From contig MKWI01000016.1 of NCBI GenBank assembly GCA_001899715.1, forward strand, positions 186,001 to 250,000: a DNA stretch of 64,000 nucleotides. The letters run 5' to 3'. Every line of letters begins with the position of its first letter. Positions within the stretch are counted from its first letter, which is position 1. Made by a program: the position numbers and the translations under genes. Positions 16,667-24,531 of the stretch are shown one piece after another. Origin of the DNA: Sphingobium sp. 66-54 (GTDB lineage: Bacteria > Pseudomonadota > Alphaproteobacteria > Sphingomonadales > Sphingomonadaceae). Below the pieces are notes generated by a model, which saw nothing but the letters and a program-made list of their open reading frames with translations, had not been told where the DNA came from and did no database searches.

Positions 16667-18937
16667 TCAGGCGAGGCTGACGAAACTGTCCAGCACATGC
16701 TTGGCGCCGGCTTGCTCGAAGTCGATTTCCAGCTTGTTGCCCTCGATCGCACGGACGAGGCCGTAGCCGAACTTCTGGTGGAAGATTCGCGCACCGATGC
16801 TGATGTCGCCGCGGCCTTTATTGCCGATGCTGACCGCACTCTGCCGCGCCTCGACGATCCGCACCGGTTCGCGGACGAACTGGCCCTGCGCGCGCTGCCA
16901 GCCGGGGCCGCGCCCGGTGCCGCGCGCGACATTGGCGAAGGGATCGTCCCGCTCGGACCAGTTGGCGCGCCACAGGCTGGCGCCGCCGCTGAGGGTGGAT
17001 TCCTCCTCGATCGTATCGGCCGGCAGTTCGCCGATGAAGCGCGAGGGGATGGAACTGGTCCACTGGCCATAGACCCGCCGGTTGGCCGCGTGGAGGATGA
17101 AACAGCGCCGCCGCGCGCGGGTGATGGCGACATAGGCAAGGCGGCGCTCCTCCTCCAGGCTGGCGAGGCCGCCCTCGTCCAACGCGCGCTGGGAGGGGAA
17201 CAGCCCGTCCTCCCAGCCGGCGAGGAACACCGTGTCGAACTCCAGCCCCTTGGCGGCGTGGATGGTCATGATCGTGACCTTGGCATCGTCCTGCGCGGCG
17301 TCATTGTCCATGACCAGGCTGACATGCTCCAGGAAGGCGCCGAGCGTCTCATACTCTTCCATGGCGCGGGTCAGCTCCTGGAGATTCTCCAGCCGTCCGC
17401 TCGCCTCGGCCGTGCGCTCGGTCTGGAGGACGGCGGTGTAGCCGCTCTCGTCGAGAATCTGCCGGGCGAGATCGGCATGACCCATGGTGCTGGCGAGATC
17501 GCGCCAGCGGGCGAGGTCGCCGATGAAGCCGCCGAGCGCGCGGCGGGCGCGGGGCGTCAGCTCGTCCGTCTCGATAAGATGGGTGGCGGCGATGCTGAGC
17601 GGAACGCCCTGCGCACGCGCGACACGGTGGAGCGTCTCGACCGCCTTGTCGCCCAGCCCCCGCTTGGGGACGTTGACGATCCGCTCGAAAGCGAGATCGT
17701 CCGCCGGCTGGTTGACGAGGCGCAGATAGGCGAGCGCGTCGCGAATCTCGGCGCGCTCGTAGAAACGGAAGCCGCCGACGATGCGATAAGGCAGGCCGAT
17801 CTGGATGAAGCGGTCCTCGAACTCGCGGGTCTGGAAGGATGCGCGCACGAGGATGGCGATGGCGTCCGCGCGAGTGCCGGCGCGCTCCAGCGCCTCGATC
17901 TCCTCGCCGACGCGGCGGGCTTCTTCCGGCCCGTCCCACACGCCGATGACGCGGACCTTCTCGCCCTCGTCCTCCTGCGTCCACAGCGTCTTGCCGAGCC
18001 GCCCGCCATTCTGCGCGATGACGCCGGAGGCGGCGGCGAGGATATGCGGCGTCGAGCGGTAATTCTGCTCCAGCCGGATGATCGTCGCGCCGGGGAAATC
18101 CCGCTCGAAGCGGAGGATATTGGCGACCTCCGCGCCACGCCATGAATAGATGGACTGGTCGTCATCGCCCACGCAGCAGATATTCTTGCGCTGCTGGGCG
18201 AGCAGCCGCAGCCAGAGATACTGGCTGGTGTTGGTATCCTGATATTCGTCCACCATGATGTAGCGGAAGCGCTGCTGATAATGCTCCAGCACGGCCCGGT
18301 CGGTCTTGAACAGGGTCAGCATGTGGAGCAGCAGGTCGCCGAAATCGCAGGCGTTGAGTGCGATCAGGCGGGCCTGATAGGCGGCGTAGATCTCCGCGCC
18401 CTTGCCGTTGGCGAAGGCTTCGCTCTCGCCCGCGTCGACCTCGGCCGGGGTGAGGCCCTTGTTCTTCCACTTGTCGATGAGCGCGGCGAGCGTGCGCGCC
18501 GTCCAGCGTTTCTCGTCCAGCCCGGCGGCCTGGATGATCTGCTTCATCAGGCGGAGCTGGTCGTCGGTATCGAGAATGGTGAAGTTGCTTTGCAGCCCGA
18601 CCAGCTCGGCATGGCGGCGCAGCATGCGTGCGCCGATGCTGTGGAAGGTGCCGAGCCAGGGCATGCCCTCCACCGCCGCGCCGATCATCCGGCCGACCCG
18701 CTCGCGCATCTCGCGCGCGGCCTTGTTGGTGAAGGTGACGGCGAGGATCTCGGACGGGTAGGCGCGGCGGGTGGCGACCAGATGCGCGAGACGCGCGGTC
18801 AGCGCTGCCGTCTTGCCGGTGCCGGCGCCGGCGAGGACCAGCACGGGGCCTTCCGTGGTTAGCACGGCCTCGCGCTGGGGCGCGTTGAGCCCGCGCAGAT
18901 AGGGGGGATCGGCAGGAGGAAGGGCGGTGTCGGTCAC
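16667..18937 (-). CDS. uvrD: UvrD/PcrA/Rep-type ATP-dependent DNA helicase
   Basis: Superfamily 1A 3'-to-5' helicase for nucleotide excision and mismatch repair and for removing stalled complexes. It has motif I A-G-A-G-T-G-K-T near the N-terminus, 'TFTNKAAREMRERV' (Ia), 'YIMVDEYQDTNTSQ' (II), 'GDDDQSIYSWRGA' (III), 'LEQNYRST' (IV), 'IMTIHAAKGLEF' (V) and 'RRLAYVAITRAR' (VI). The C-terminus has the UvrD RNA-polymerase-binding-like motif 'GARIFHQKFGYGLV'. I chose GTG 18937 (756 residues); an in-frame TTG at 18973 would add 12. The divergent gene starts 180 bp away. Confidence 0.95.
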   Translation of the reverse strand: MTDTALPPADPPYLRGLNAPQREAVLTTEGPVLVLAGAGTGKTAALTARLAHLVATRRAYPSEILAVTFTNKAAREMRERVGRMIGAAVEGMPWLGTFHSIGARMLRRHAELVGLQSNFTILDTDDQLRLMKQIIQAAGLDEKRWTARTLAALIDKWKNKGLTPAEVDAGESEAFANGKGAEIYAAYQARLIALNACDFGDLLLHMLTLFKTDRAVLEHYQQRFRYIMVDEYQDTNTSQYLWLRLLAQQRKNICCVGDDDQSIYSWRGAEVANILRFERDFPGATIIRLEQNYRSTPHILAAASGVIAQNGGRLGKTLWTQEDEGEKVRVIGVWDGPEEARRVGEEIEALERAGTRADAIAILVRASFQTREFEDRFIQIGLPYRIVGGFRFYERAEIRDALAYLRLVNQPADDLAFERIVNVPKRGLGDKAVETLHRVARAQGVPLSIAATHLIETDELTPRARRALGGFIGDLARWRDLASTMGHADLARQILDESGYTAVLQTERTAEASGRLENLQELTRAMEEYETLGAFLEHVSLVMDNDAAQDDAKVTIMTIHAAKGLEFDTVFLAGWEDGLFPSQRALDEGGLASLEEERRLAYVAITRARRRCFILHAANRRVYGQWTSSIPSRFIGELPADTIEEESTLSGGASLWRANWSERDDPFANVARGTGRGPGWQRAQGQFVREPVRIVEARQSAVSIGNKGRGDISIGARIFHQKFGYGLVRAIEGNKLEIDFEQAGAKHVLDSFVSLA

Positions 18938-19117
18938 GGGCGAACAGTTAGGGAACGGAGCGCCGCTGCACAAGCATTTTGGCTGCGTTTCGGGCGCGGC
19001 GAGCCTGGCGGCTGGCCGGACGGGACGGGGAGTGGGTCTGCCGGGACCAGTGGGGGAACGGGCGTGAAATCAAGCCGTTCCTCTCCCGTTACATGTCTGC
19101 ATGAAAGGATGCTTTCC

Positions 19118-19468
19118 ATGAAATTCACGACATGGATGATCGGCCTCAGCCTCCCCGCGCTGGCCTTCGCAGCCCAGGCGCAGGACGTGCCGGCGCCGCC
19201 CTCCGATGCGCCGGTGACGGAGCCCGCCCCGCCGGGCGATGTGCCGCCGCCCAGTGACGGATCGCTCGGCCCGCAGAGCGGCGCGCCGGATGCGGCGGTG
19301 CCGCCCGCAGCGCCGCCTCCCGATGCCGGGCCGCCGCCGCCTGCCGGCGCGCAGGTGGTGATGGGGCCGCCCTCTCCGGTGGTGCAGCAGGCGCCGCAGC
19401 CGCCGGCGGATTATCCCAAGTGCACCAGGACGGTGAAGGACGCCTGCGAGAATCCGGGCGGCCAGTAG
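19118..19468 (+). CDS. Proline-rich secreted protein, unknown function
   Basis: A 116-residue protein with a clear signal peptide: M-K-F-T-T-W-M, a hydrophobic core and the cleavage site A-Q-A-Q-D. ATG 19118 follows AAAGGA; the frame is open from 19064. The mature chain is dominated by Pro, Ala and Gly to about residue 95, then has a short tail with two cysteines ('KCTRTVKDACENPGG') that could form a disulfide. Such proteins are common in sphingomonads. I recognise no enzymatic motif; a periplasmic or wall-spanning spacer role is only a guess. Confidence 0.75.
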   Translation: MKFTTWMIGLSLPALAFAAQAQDVPAPPSDAPVTEPAPPGDVPPPSDGSLGPQSGAPDAAVPPAAPPPDAGPPPPAGAQVVMGPPSPVVQQAPQPPADYPKCTRTVKDACENPGGQ

Positions 19469-19786
19469 TCCCGCCGCCAGCAATCCCGCCGCCGTAATCC
19501 CGCCGATCGAGGATCGGCCCGCGCGGCATGACTGCGCGGGCCATTCGGCCGTGCGTGCGATTTGCGCACTCGGTTGCATGTTGCAACGTTGACGGGCTCG
19601 GCCGAATCCAGTTAAGTTCCGTGCCAAGCCCATCCAGACAGGCCGCGCCGATGTCCCCTCTCCGCAGTGGACGAAGGTCAAGCGACGTCGACTTGCCGGA
19701 GAGCCCATGGTGGCGCCCTGTGCAGAGGTTTTCCGCCAGCGATGAACCATCAGAAGGCCGTCAGAGCGACGGAGTTAGGGAGCGGA
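19469..19786. other. Intergenic region before the substrate-binding-like gene
   Basis: This 318-bp gap contains a GTTGCA-TGT-TGCAAC inverted repeat (19573-19587) directly followed by a possible -35 box TTGACG (19589-19594), with a weak TTAAGT 17 bases on. The likely promoter of the next gene is therefore here, about 170 bp upstream of its start. No further gene is seen. Confidence 0.4.
19573..19587. promoter_or_regulatory. Inverted repeat adjoining a possible promoter
   Basis: Arms GTTGCA (19573-19578) and TGCAAC (19582-19587) surround TGT and abut a TTGACG -35-like box. A regulator bound here would sit directly upstream of RNA polymerase. The match to any known operator is unknown. Confidence 0.4.
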
Positions 19787-20665
19787 ATGTCGACATTCAT
19801 CATTCAACCGCATTTCCGGCTGCACGAGTGGGTTGCCGAGGAGAAGGGCTATTTCCGCGACGAGGGGCTCGCCTATGAGTTTCGCGAGACGCTCGATTCG
19901 AAAAGCGCCAGTTCCCACCAGTTGGGCGAGAAGGTCGGCGCTTATCAAACCTTCGAGAAAGGGCGCGAGGGCGACGTGAGCTGCGCCTGCCACTGGACGG
20001 TGAACGTCGCGGCTTCCTCCGGCCATGGCCGTCTGTTTGCCGATGCCTACTCGGTCTCCCCCTCGGCGGTGTTCGTGCCGCCCGAGTCGCCGATCCAGCA
20101 TCCCGCCGATCTGGCCGGCGTGCCGATCTCGGTCGGCTACCAGTCGGGCAGCCATTATTCGACCATCCAGGCGCTGGAGCGCTACATCGACCGCGAGAAG
20201 ATCAACCTCTCCTTCTCGGACGGGATGCTGTTCAGCCGGCTGGAGCTGCTGATCGACCGCAAGATCCCGGCTGCCTCGCTGTTCAGCGGGCCTTATTATT
20301 TCCTGGAGCAACTCGGCTTCCGCAAGATCATCGACACCACTTTCATGATGGCCTCGATGGTCAAGGGGGAGCCGGATATGGCGGACGTGCGCAAATATTT
20401 CGCCGCGCTACGCCGTGCCCAGCACGATATCGACCTGCGGCCGGAGCTTTACACGCACCATTACAAGAAGGAGTTCCCGGTCCGCTTCCACGACATGATG
20501 GATACCGGCCGCTGGGGACCGGGCGAGCGGATCGTGTTCGAGCCATACACCCGCGATGCGTTCGAAGAGTCGCAGGAGTGGATCGCCGAGCGCGATATCT
20601 TCCCCAACGGCAATCTTGGCTCGCGGGACTATGCGGAGTCGGTCGTCAGCGTCGCGGCTGAGTGA
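19787..20665 (+). CDS. Substrate-binding-protein-like (NMT1/THI5/SsuA-type), no signal peptide
   Basis: A 292-residue protein with the two-lobed periplasmic-binding-protein pattern of the NMT1/SsuA group: 'HEWVAEEKGYFRDEGL' at the N-terminus, 'DLAGVPISVGYQSGSHYSTIQALERY' in the middle, and helices with 'VRKYFAALRRAQ' later. It lacks a signal peptide: the sequence from ATG 19787 (after AGGGAG) goes straight into the first strand. The frame extends upstream to 19667 but adds no export signal. No permease or ATPase gene is adjacent. Cys66, Cys68 and His69 (S-C-A-C-H-W) form an unusual motif. It may be a cytosolic enzyme or sensor on a binding-protein fold. Confidence 0.7.
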   Translation: MSTFIIQPHFRLHEWVAEEKGYFRDEGLAYEFRETLDSKSASSHQLGEKVGAYQTFEKGREGDVSCACHWTVNVAASSGHGRLFADAYSVSPSAVFVPPESPIQHPADLAGVPISVGYQSGSHYSTIQALERYIDREKINLSFSDGMLFSRLELLIDRKIPAASLFSGPYYFLEQLGFRKIIDTTFMMASMVKGEPDMADVRKYFAALRRAQHDIDLRPELYTHHYKKEFPVRFHDMMDTGRWGPGERIVFEPYTRDAFEESQEWIAERDIFPNGNLGSRDYAESVVSVAAE

Positions 20666-20705
20666 TCCCATTGAGGGCATGGGCGGCGTTGGTGCGCCGC
20701 CCGGC

Positions 20706-21251
20706 TCAGGCCGCCGCCGGGCGCAGCAAATGCAGCACGGCCTTGCCGACCGTACGCTCGGCGTCGATCTCGAAGCCCTTGACGGCGACGGTCTCGCCAC
20801 GCCCGGTCTCGATGCTGATCCAGGTGCCGGGGCCGGTCCAGCCGAGGCGGGCGAGCTTGTCCAGCGCGACCGCGCCGGCGCCGGTGGCGTAGGGCGGATC
20901 CATGAAAATGACATCCAGCGGCTCCGGCGCGGAGCCGAGCGCGAGCACGTCGCTCTGGCGGATATCGGGCCGGGGAAGGCCGAGCTTCTCGGCGTTGGCG
21001 CGGATCGCCGCCACCGCCGCCCGATCGCGCTCGACGAACAGGCAGGCGGCTGCCCCACGCGACAGGGCCTCCAGCCCAAGCGCGCCCGAGCCGGCGAAGA
21101 AGTCGCCCACGCGCAGCCCCTCGAACGAACCGAGGCGGCTGGTGAGCATGGAGAACAATGTCTCGCGGGTGCGGTCCGCCGTGGGGCGGGTGGCGTCGCC
21201 CGCAGGCGCGACCAGCGGCCGCCCGCGCCATTGGCCGGCGATGATCCTCAT
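20706..21251 (-). CDS. rsmD: 16S rRNA (guanine(966)-N(2))-methyltransferase
   Basis: SAM-dependent methyltransferase of 181 residues that modifies G966 of 16S rRNA. The SAM-binding motif 'DFFAGSGALGLEAL' lies at about residues 50-63 and the catalytic N-methylase motif D-P-P-Y at 118-121. The N-terminus 'MRIIAGQWRGRPL' and 'RPTADRTRETLFSML' are RsmD hallmarks. The ATG overlaps the stop codon of the upstream pseudouridine synthase gene as ATGA, so the two ribosomal RNA modifiers are translationally coupled. Confidence 0.95.
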   Translation of the reverse strand: MRIIAGQWRGRPLVAPAGDATRPTADRTRETLFSMLTSRLGSFEGLRVGDFFAGSGALGLEALSRGAAACLFVERDRAAVAAIRANAEKLGLPRPDIRQSDVLALGSAPEPLDVIFMDPPYATGAGAVALDKLARLGWTGPGTWISIETGRGETVAVKGFEIDAERTVGKAVLHLLRPAAA

Positions 21252-22282
21252 GGCAGCGTCTTGCGGAAGCGGGCGATCTCGGCCTGCTTCACCTCCATGA
21301 TATCGCCCGCTTTCGAGTCGCCCAGCGTGAAGGGGCCGTAGCGGGTGCGGATGAGGCGGCTGACCTCAAGGCCGAGATGCTCCAGCACGCGGCGCACCTC
21401 GCGGTTCTTGCCTTCGGTCAGCGTCATCTCGATCCACTGGTTGCGGCCGGTGCGGCGCTCCAGATTGGCGTCGATGCGGCCGTAGCGCATGCCTTCGATC
21501 TCGACGCCGTCGATCAGCTCCTCAAGCTGCGCCTGACTGACCGTGCCGAAAGCGCGGGCGCGATAGGTGCGCTCGACGCCGCTGGCGGGTAGCTCAAGCT
21601 GGCGCTTGAAGCCGCCGTCCGTGGTGAGGAGCAGCAGGCCCTCGGTATTAAGATCGAGCCGGCCGACCGGCATGACGCGCGGCAGATCGGCGGGCAGGCG
21701 GTCGTAAATGGTGGGGCGGCCGCGGGGATCTTTCGCGGTGGTGAGCAGGCCGGCGGGTTTGTGGAACAGGAAGAGGCGGGTGGCCTCCGGCTCCTTGACC
21801 GCCTTGCCGTCCACGGTGACGCCGCGCAGCGAGGTGAGGATTGTGGCGGGGGTGGTCACGGTCTCGCCGTTAAGGGCGATGCGTCCGTCCGCGATCATCC
21901 GCTCCACGTCGCGCCGGGAGGCGACGCCGGCGCGGGCGAGCAACTTGGCGATGCGGTCGCCTTCGCGCGGGGAGGTGTCGGCGCGTGTCTGCTGCGGTCT
22001 GGCGGCCGGCTTGCCCGCTGGCCTCGCGCGGGGCTTGCCGGTTGCCGCTGCGGAGGCCTCATGGCGGGGTCGTGGCGCTCTGGCGAGGCGAGCGCCATCC
22101 CGCCGGGCGGCGTTCGGGCGCTTTTCTTCCGGCTTTTCTGTCGGTTTGCCGGCAGGTTCCTGGCGCGGTTTACCCGTCTTGGTTGTCGGCGTGTCACGGC
22201 GCGGCCGGTGGCCGGCGGAGACGGTTCCCGCAGTGGATCGGGACGGATGACGGGGGCCGCGCGGGCCTTTGGTGAACGCCAA
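21248..22282 (-). CDS. rluB: RluB/RsuA-family 23S rRNA pseudouridine synthase with basic N-terminal extension
   Basis: Makes pseudouridine in rRNA. The core has an S4 RNA-binding domain ('DRIAKLLARAGVASRRDVERMI') and the synthase domain with catalytic Asp210 in 'VGRLDLNTEGLLLLT'. The frame is open back to 22762, but that part overlaps the response regulator on the other strand. I placed the start at TTG 22282, nine bases after an AAGGGA site, giving 344 residues with about 95 residues of Lys/Arg/Pro/Ala-rich, disordered extension, a form common in alphaproteobacteria. The exact start is uncertain. RluB is favoured over RsuA from length and the extension. Confidence 0.88.
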   Translation of the reverse strand: MAFTKGPRGPRHPSRSTAGTVSAGHRPRRDTPTTKTGKPRQEPAGKPTEKPEEKRPNAARRDGARLARAPRPRHEASAAATGKPRARPAGKPAARPQQTRADTSPREGDRIAKLLARAGVASRRDVERMIADGRIALNGETVTTPATILTSLRGVTVDGKAVKEPEATRLFLFHKPAGLLTTAKDPRGRPTIYDRLPADLPRVMPVGRLDLNTEGLLLLTTDGGFKRQLELPASGVERTYRARAFGTVSQAQLEELIDGVEIEGMRYGRIDANLERRTGRNQWIEMTLTEGKNREVRRVLEHLGLEVSRLIRTRYGPFTLGDSKAGDIMEVKQAEIARFRKTLP

Positions 22283-22420
22283 GGGGATTCGTCCCTTTTT
22301 TCTCTGGACTGTATCGCAGTTGCACTGGCGAATCGCCGCGGTGCAGCGTAGCGCACCTGCGCTTCCGCCTGCGAGCGGATCAATGTCCGAGGCTAGTGGC
22401 GCAAGAGAGGCGGGCCGGCA

Positions 22421-22858
22421 ATGTTTTTCTCGAAGGGAAAGCAGCAAATCCGCCGCATTCTCATCGTGGAGGATGAGCCGTTGCTGGCGTTCGACACCGA
22501 ACGCGCGCTCAAGCAGGCAGGCTATCAGGTCGTCGCGACGGTCGACCGCTTCCGCGATGCCGATGCGGTGATCGAGAAGGACGGCGCGATCGACCTTGTG
22601 ATTGCGGACATTCGCTTGCGTGGCGCGCGGTCCGGCATCGAATTGGCGCGGCATGCCAGCGAGCGGGGCATCGCCGTGCTGTTCGCCACCGCAAGCTGCC
22701 CGGACGAGGCGAAGGATATGGGCATCGCGCTCGGCGTGCTCGCCAAGCCGTTCCAGCCGCATGTTCTCGTCCGCGCCATCGCGGTATGCGAGCGGCGGCT
22801 GGCCGGGCTGCCGGTGCGGCGCCTGCCGGCCGGGCTCACGCTTTTTGCGATGGGCTGA
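22421..22858 (+). CDS. Stand-alone response regulator receiver protein
   Basis: A 145-residue single-domain receiver with no output domain. The acidic pocket is 'VEDEP' (residues 16-20), the phosphorylation site is Asp63 in 'IADIR', the switch Thr90 follows 'LFAT', and Lys109 is in 'AKPF'. The ten-residue basic start precedes the fold. It resembles CheY-like/CpdR-like phospho-relay proteins, but no histidine kinase is nearby. It is divergent from rluB and separated by 138 bp. Its partner kinase cannot be inferred. Confidence 0.9.
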   Translation: MFFSKGKQQIRRILIVEDEPLLAFDTERALKQAGYQVVATVDRFRDADAVIEKDGAIDLVIADIRLRGARSGIELARHASERGIAVLFATASCPDEAKDMGIALGVLAKPFQPHVLVRAIAVCERRLAGLPVRRLPAGLTLFAMG

Positions 22859-23036
22859 CCGCGCTCTTTGATGAGCTTGGAAGCATCGCCATGCGGTCCA
22901 TGGGGGCTTACAACGGGGCGCTTTCTTCGCCTACCGCACGCTTCGCTCCGGCTCGCCCGGAACTGAATGTCGATCTGCCCTAGCGAAATGCGTGGCGCGC
23001 GTTAGGTTTGCGCCGGTTGAGACGCCGGGAGCACGC

Positions 23037-24398
23037 ATGCCGCAAGCACTGATATTCGCCTTGATCGTCCTTGCGGTGCTGGGCGTCGCCTTCGTCATCC
23101 CGAGTTTCCGGCCCTATTTGCGGCCGATGCCGTTCGTGGCCTTCCTGCTCGGTATTTCGAGCGGCTTCCCGCTGACCTTGCTGCTGGCGACGATGACCTT
23201 CTGGCTCTCGCGCGTGGGGATCGACAAATCGACCATCGGCTTCGCGATCGGCCTTACCACGCCCTACACGCTCAAATTCCTGTGGGCGCCGCTGGTCGAC
23301 AAGCTGCCGCTGCCGGTGCTGACGCGCCTGTTCGGGCAACGCCGGGCGTGGCTGTTCTTCATCCAGGCGCTGCTGTTCGCGGCGCTGTGGCGACTGGGCG
23401 CGAGTGATCCGGCCAATCATATCGGCGTTTTCGCCTTGTGGGCCATTGTCGTCGCGTTCCTGTCGGCCACGCAGGACATCGTGATCGACGCCTATCGCAT
23501 CGAAATATTGAGCGAGGAGGAACTGCCCCACGGCACGGCGATGAACCAGTTCGGCTACCGCACCGGCAATCTGCTGGCGGGCGCGGGGACGATCTTTCTC
23601 GCCTCCAGCGAGGGCGCCGGGTTGGGCTGGGCAGCGGCTTACGGTATCACCGCCTTTTGCGTGCTGCCGGCAGCCGTTGGTGCGCTGTTCGCCGGGCCGG
23701 GGCGCTATATCGAGCGGCAGGTGCGGCAGGCGGGCACGTCGCTCGGGGCGTGGCTGGCCGAGACGATCGTCAACCCGTTCCGCGAGTTTCTCGGCCGGCA
23801 CGGGGCCTTCCTGATCCTCGGCTTCGTGCTGATCTACAAGATCGGCGACGCCATGGGGCAGACGATGCTGGCGCCGATGATCGTGGAACTGGGCTTCAGC
23901 GATACCGAATATGTAGCGGTCAACAAGTTCGTCGGCTTTGCGGCGCTGATCGTCGGCTCCGCGCTGGGCGCGCCGTTCATCGCGTGGCTCGGCATGGGGC
24001 GGGCGCTGTTCGTCTCCGGACTGATGATGATGCTCTCCAACTTCCTGTTCTCGTTGCTGGCGGTGGCGGGGCATTCCACGCCGATGCTGGCGCTGGCGGT
24101 GGGGACGGAGAATTTCACCAGCGGCATCGGCCTCACCGTGTTCGTGACCTATCTCTCCGGTCTGTCCAGTCTCGCATACACGGCGACGCAATTCGCGCTG
24201 CTCTCCTCCTTCGCGGCGGTGGGGCGGACGTGGCTCTCCACGCCATCGGGCTATCTGGCCGAGGGGCTGGGCTGGTTCTGGTTCTGGGCGTTCACGGTGG
24301 TGGTGGCCGTGCCGGGGATGCTGCTGCTGTGGATCATGTGGCGCAAGGGGTTCGTCGTGGAGACGGTGCGGCAGCCGAGTACGACCGACGACGGGTAG
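23037..24398 (+). CDS. ampG: AmpG-like MFS permease (muropeptide transporter family)
   Basis: A 453-residue inner-membrane protein of the AmpG branch of the major facilitator superfamily, which imports anhydro-muropeptides for wall recycling. Signature regions are 'FLLGISSGFPLTLLLATMTFWLSRVGIDKSTIGF' split over helices 1-2, 'LKFLWAPLVDKLPLP' and 'SATQDIVIDAYRIEIL'; at least 12 hydrophobic segments are visible. ATG 23037 follows GGGAG; an upstream in-frame GTG at 22992 would add 15 residues. No beta-lactamase or amidase gene adjoins it, so the muropeptide substrate is inferred from family alone. Confidence 0.88.
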   Translation: MPQALIFALIVLAVLGVAFVIPSFRPYLRPMPFVAFLLGISSGFPLTLLLATMTFWLSRVGIDKSTIGFAIGLTTPYTLKFLWAPLVDKLPLPVLTRLFGQRRAWLFFIQALLFAALWRLGASDPANHIGVFALWAIVVAFLSATQDIVIDAYRIEILSEEELPHGTAMNQFGYRTGNLLAGAGTIFLASSEGAGLGWAAAYGITAFCVLPAAVGALFAGPGRYIERQVRQAGTSLGAWLAETIVNPFREFLGRHGAFLILGFVLIYKIGDAMGQTMLAPMIVELGFSDTEYVAVNKFVGFAALIVGSALGAPFIAWLGMGRALFVSGLMMMLSNFLFSLLAVAGHSTPMLALAVGTENFTSGIGLTVFVTYLSGLSSLAYTATQFALLSSFAAVGRTWLSTPSGYLAEGLGWFWFWAFTVVVAVPGMLLLWIMWRKGFVVETVRQPSTTDDG

Positions 24399-24422
24399 GG
24401 ACTGCCGGACAGATTCTCGCTC

Positions 24423-24499
24423 GTGCTCTTGCGAAAGCAGGAATCCAGAGCCCAGCCGCTGTGCCTTTGCGCCCTGGGCTCCTGCCTGCGCAGGAGCAC
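24423..24499. repeat. REPIN-like inverted pair, GCTCCTGC type
   Basis: A palindromic copy at 24476-24499 (core GCTCCTGCCTGCGCAGGAGC) faces a diverged copy at 24423-24453 ('GTGCTCTTGCGAAAGCAGGA' then 'AGAGCCC'). The spacing of about 25 bases and the inverted layout are those of a REPIN. It lies between the 3' ends of the AmpG and folC genes and shares its core with the element at 12154-12376. Confidence 0.7.
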
Positions 24500-24531
24500 G
24501 TAGGGGTTTGGTGCGGGAGTGTTTCGCGGGA

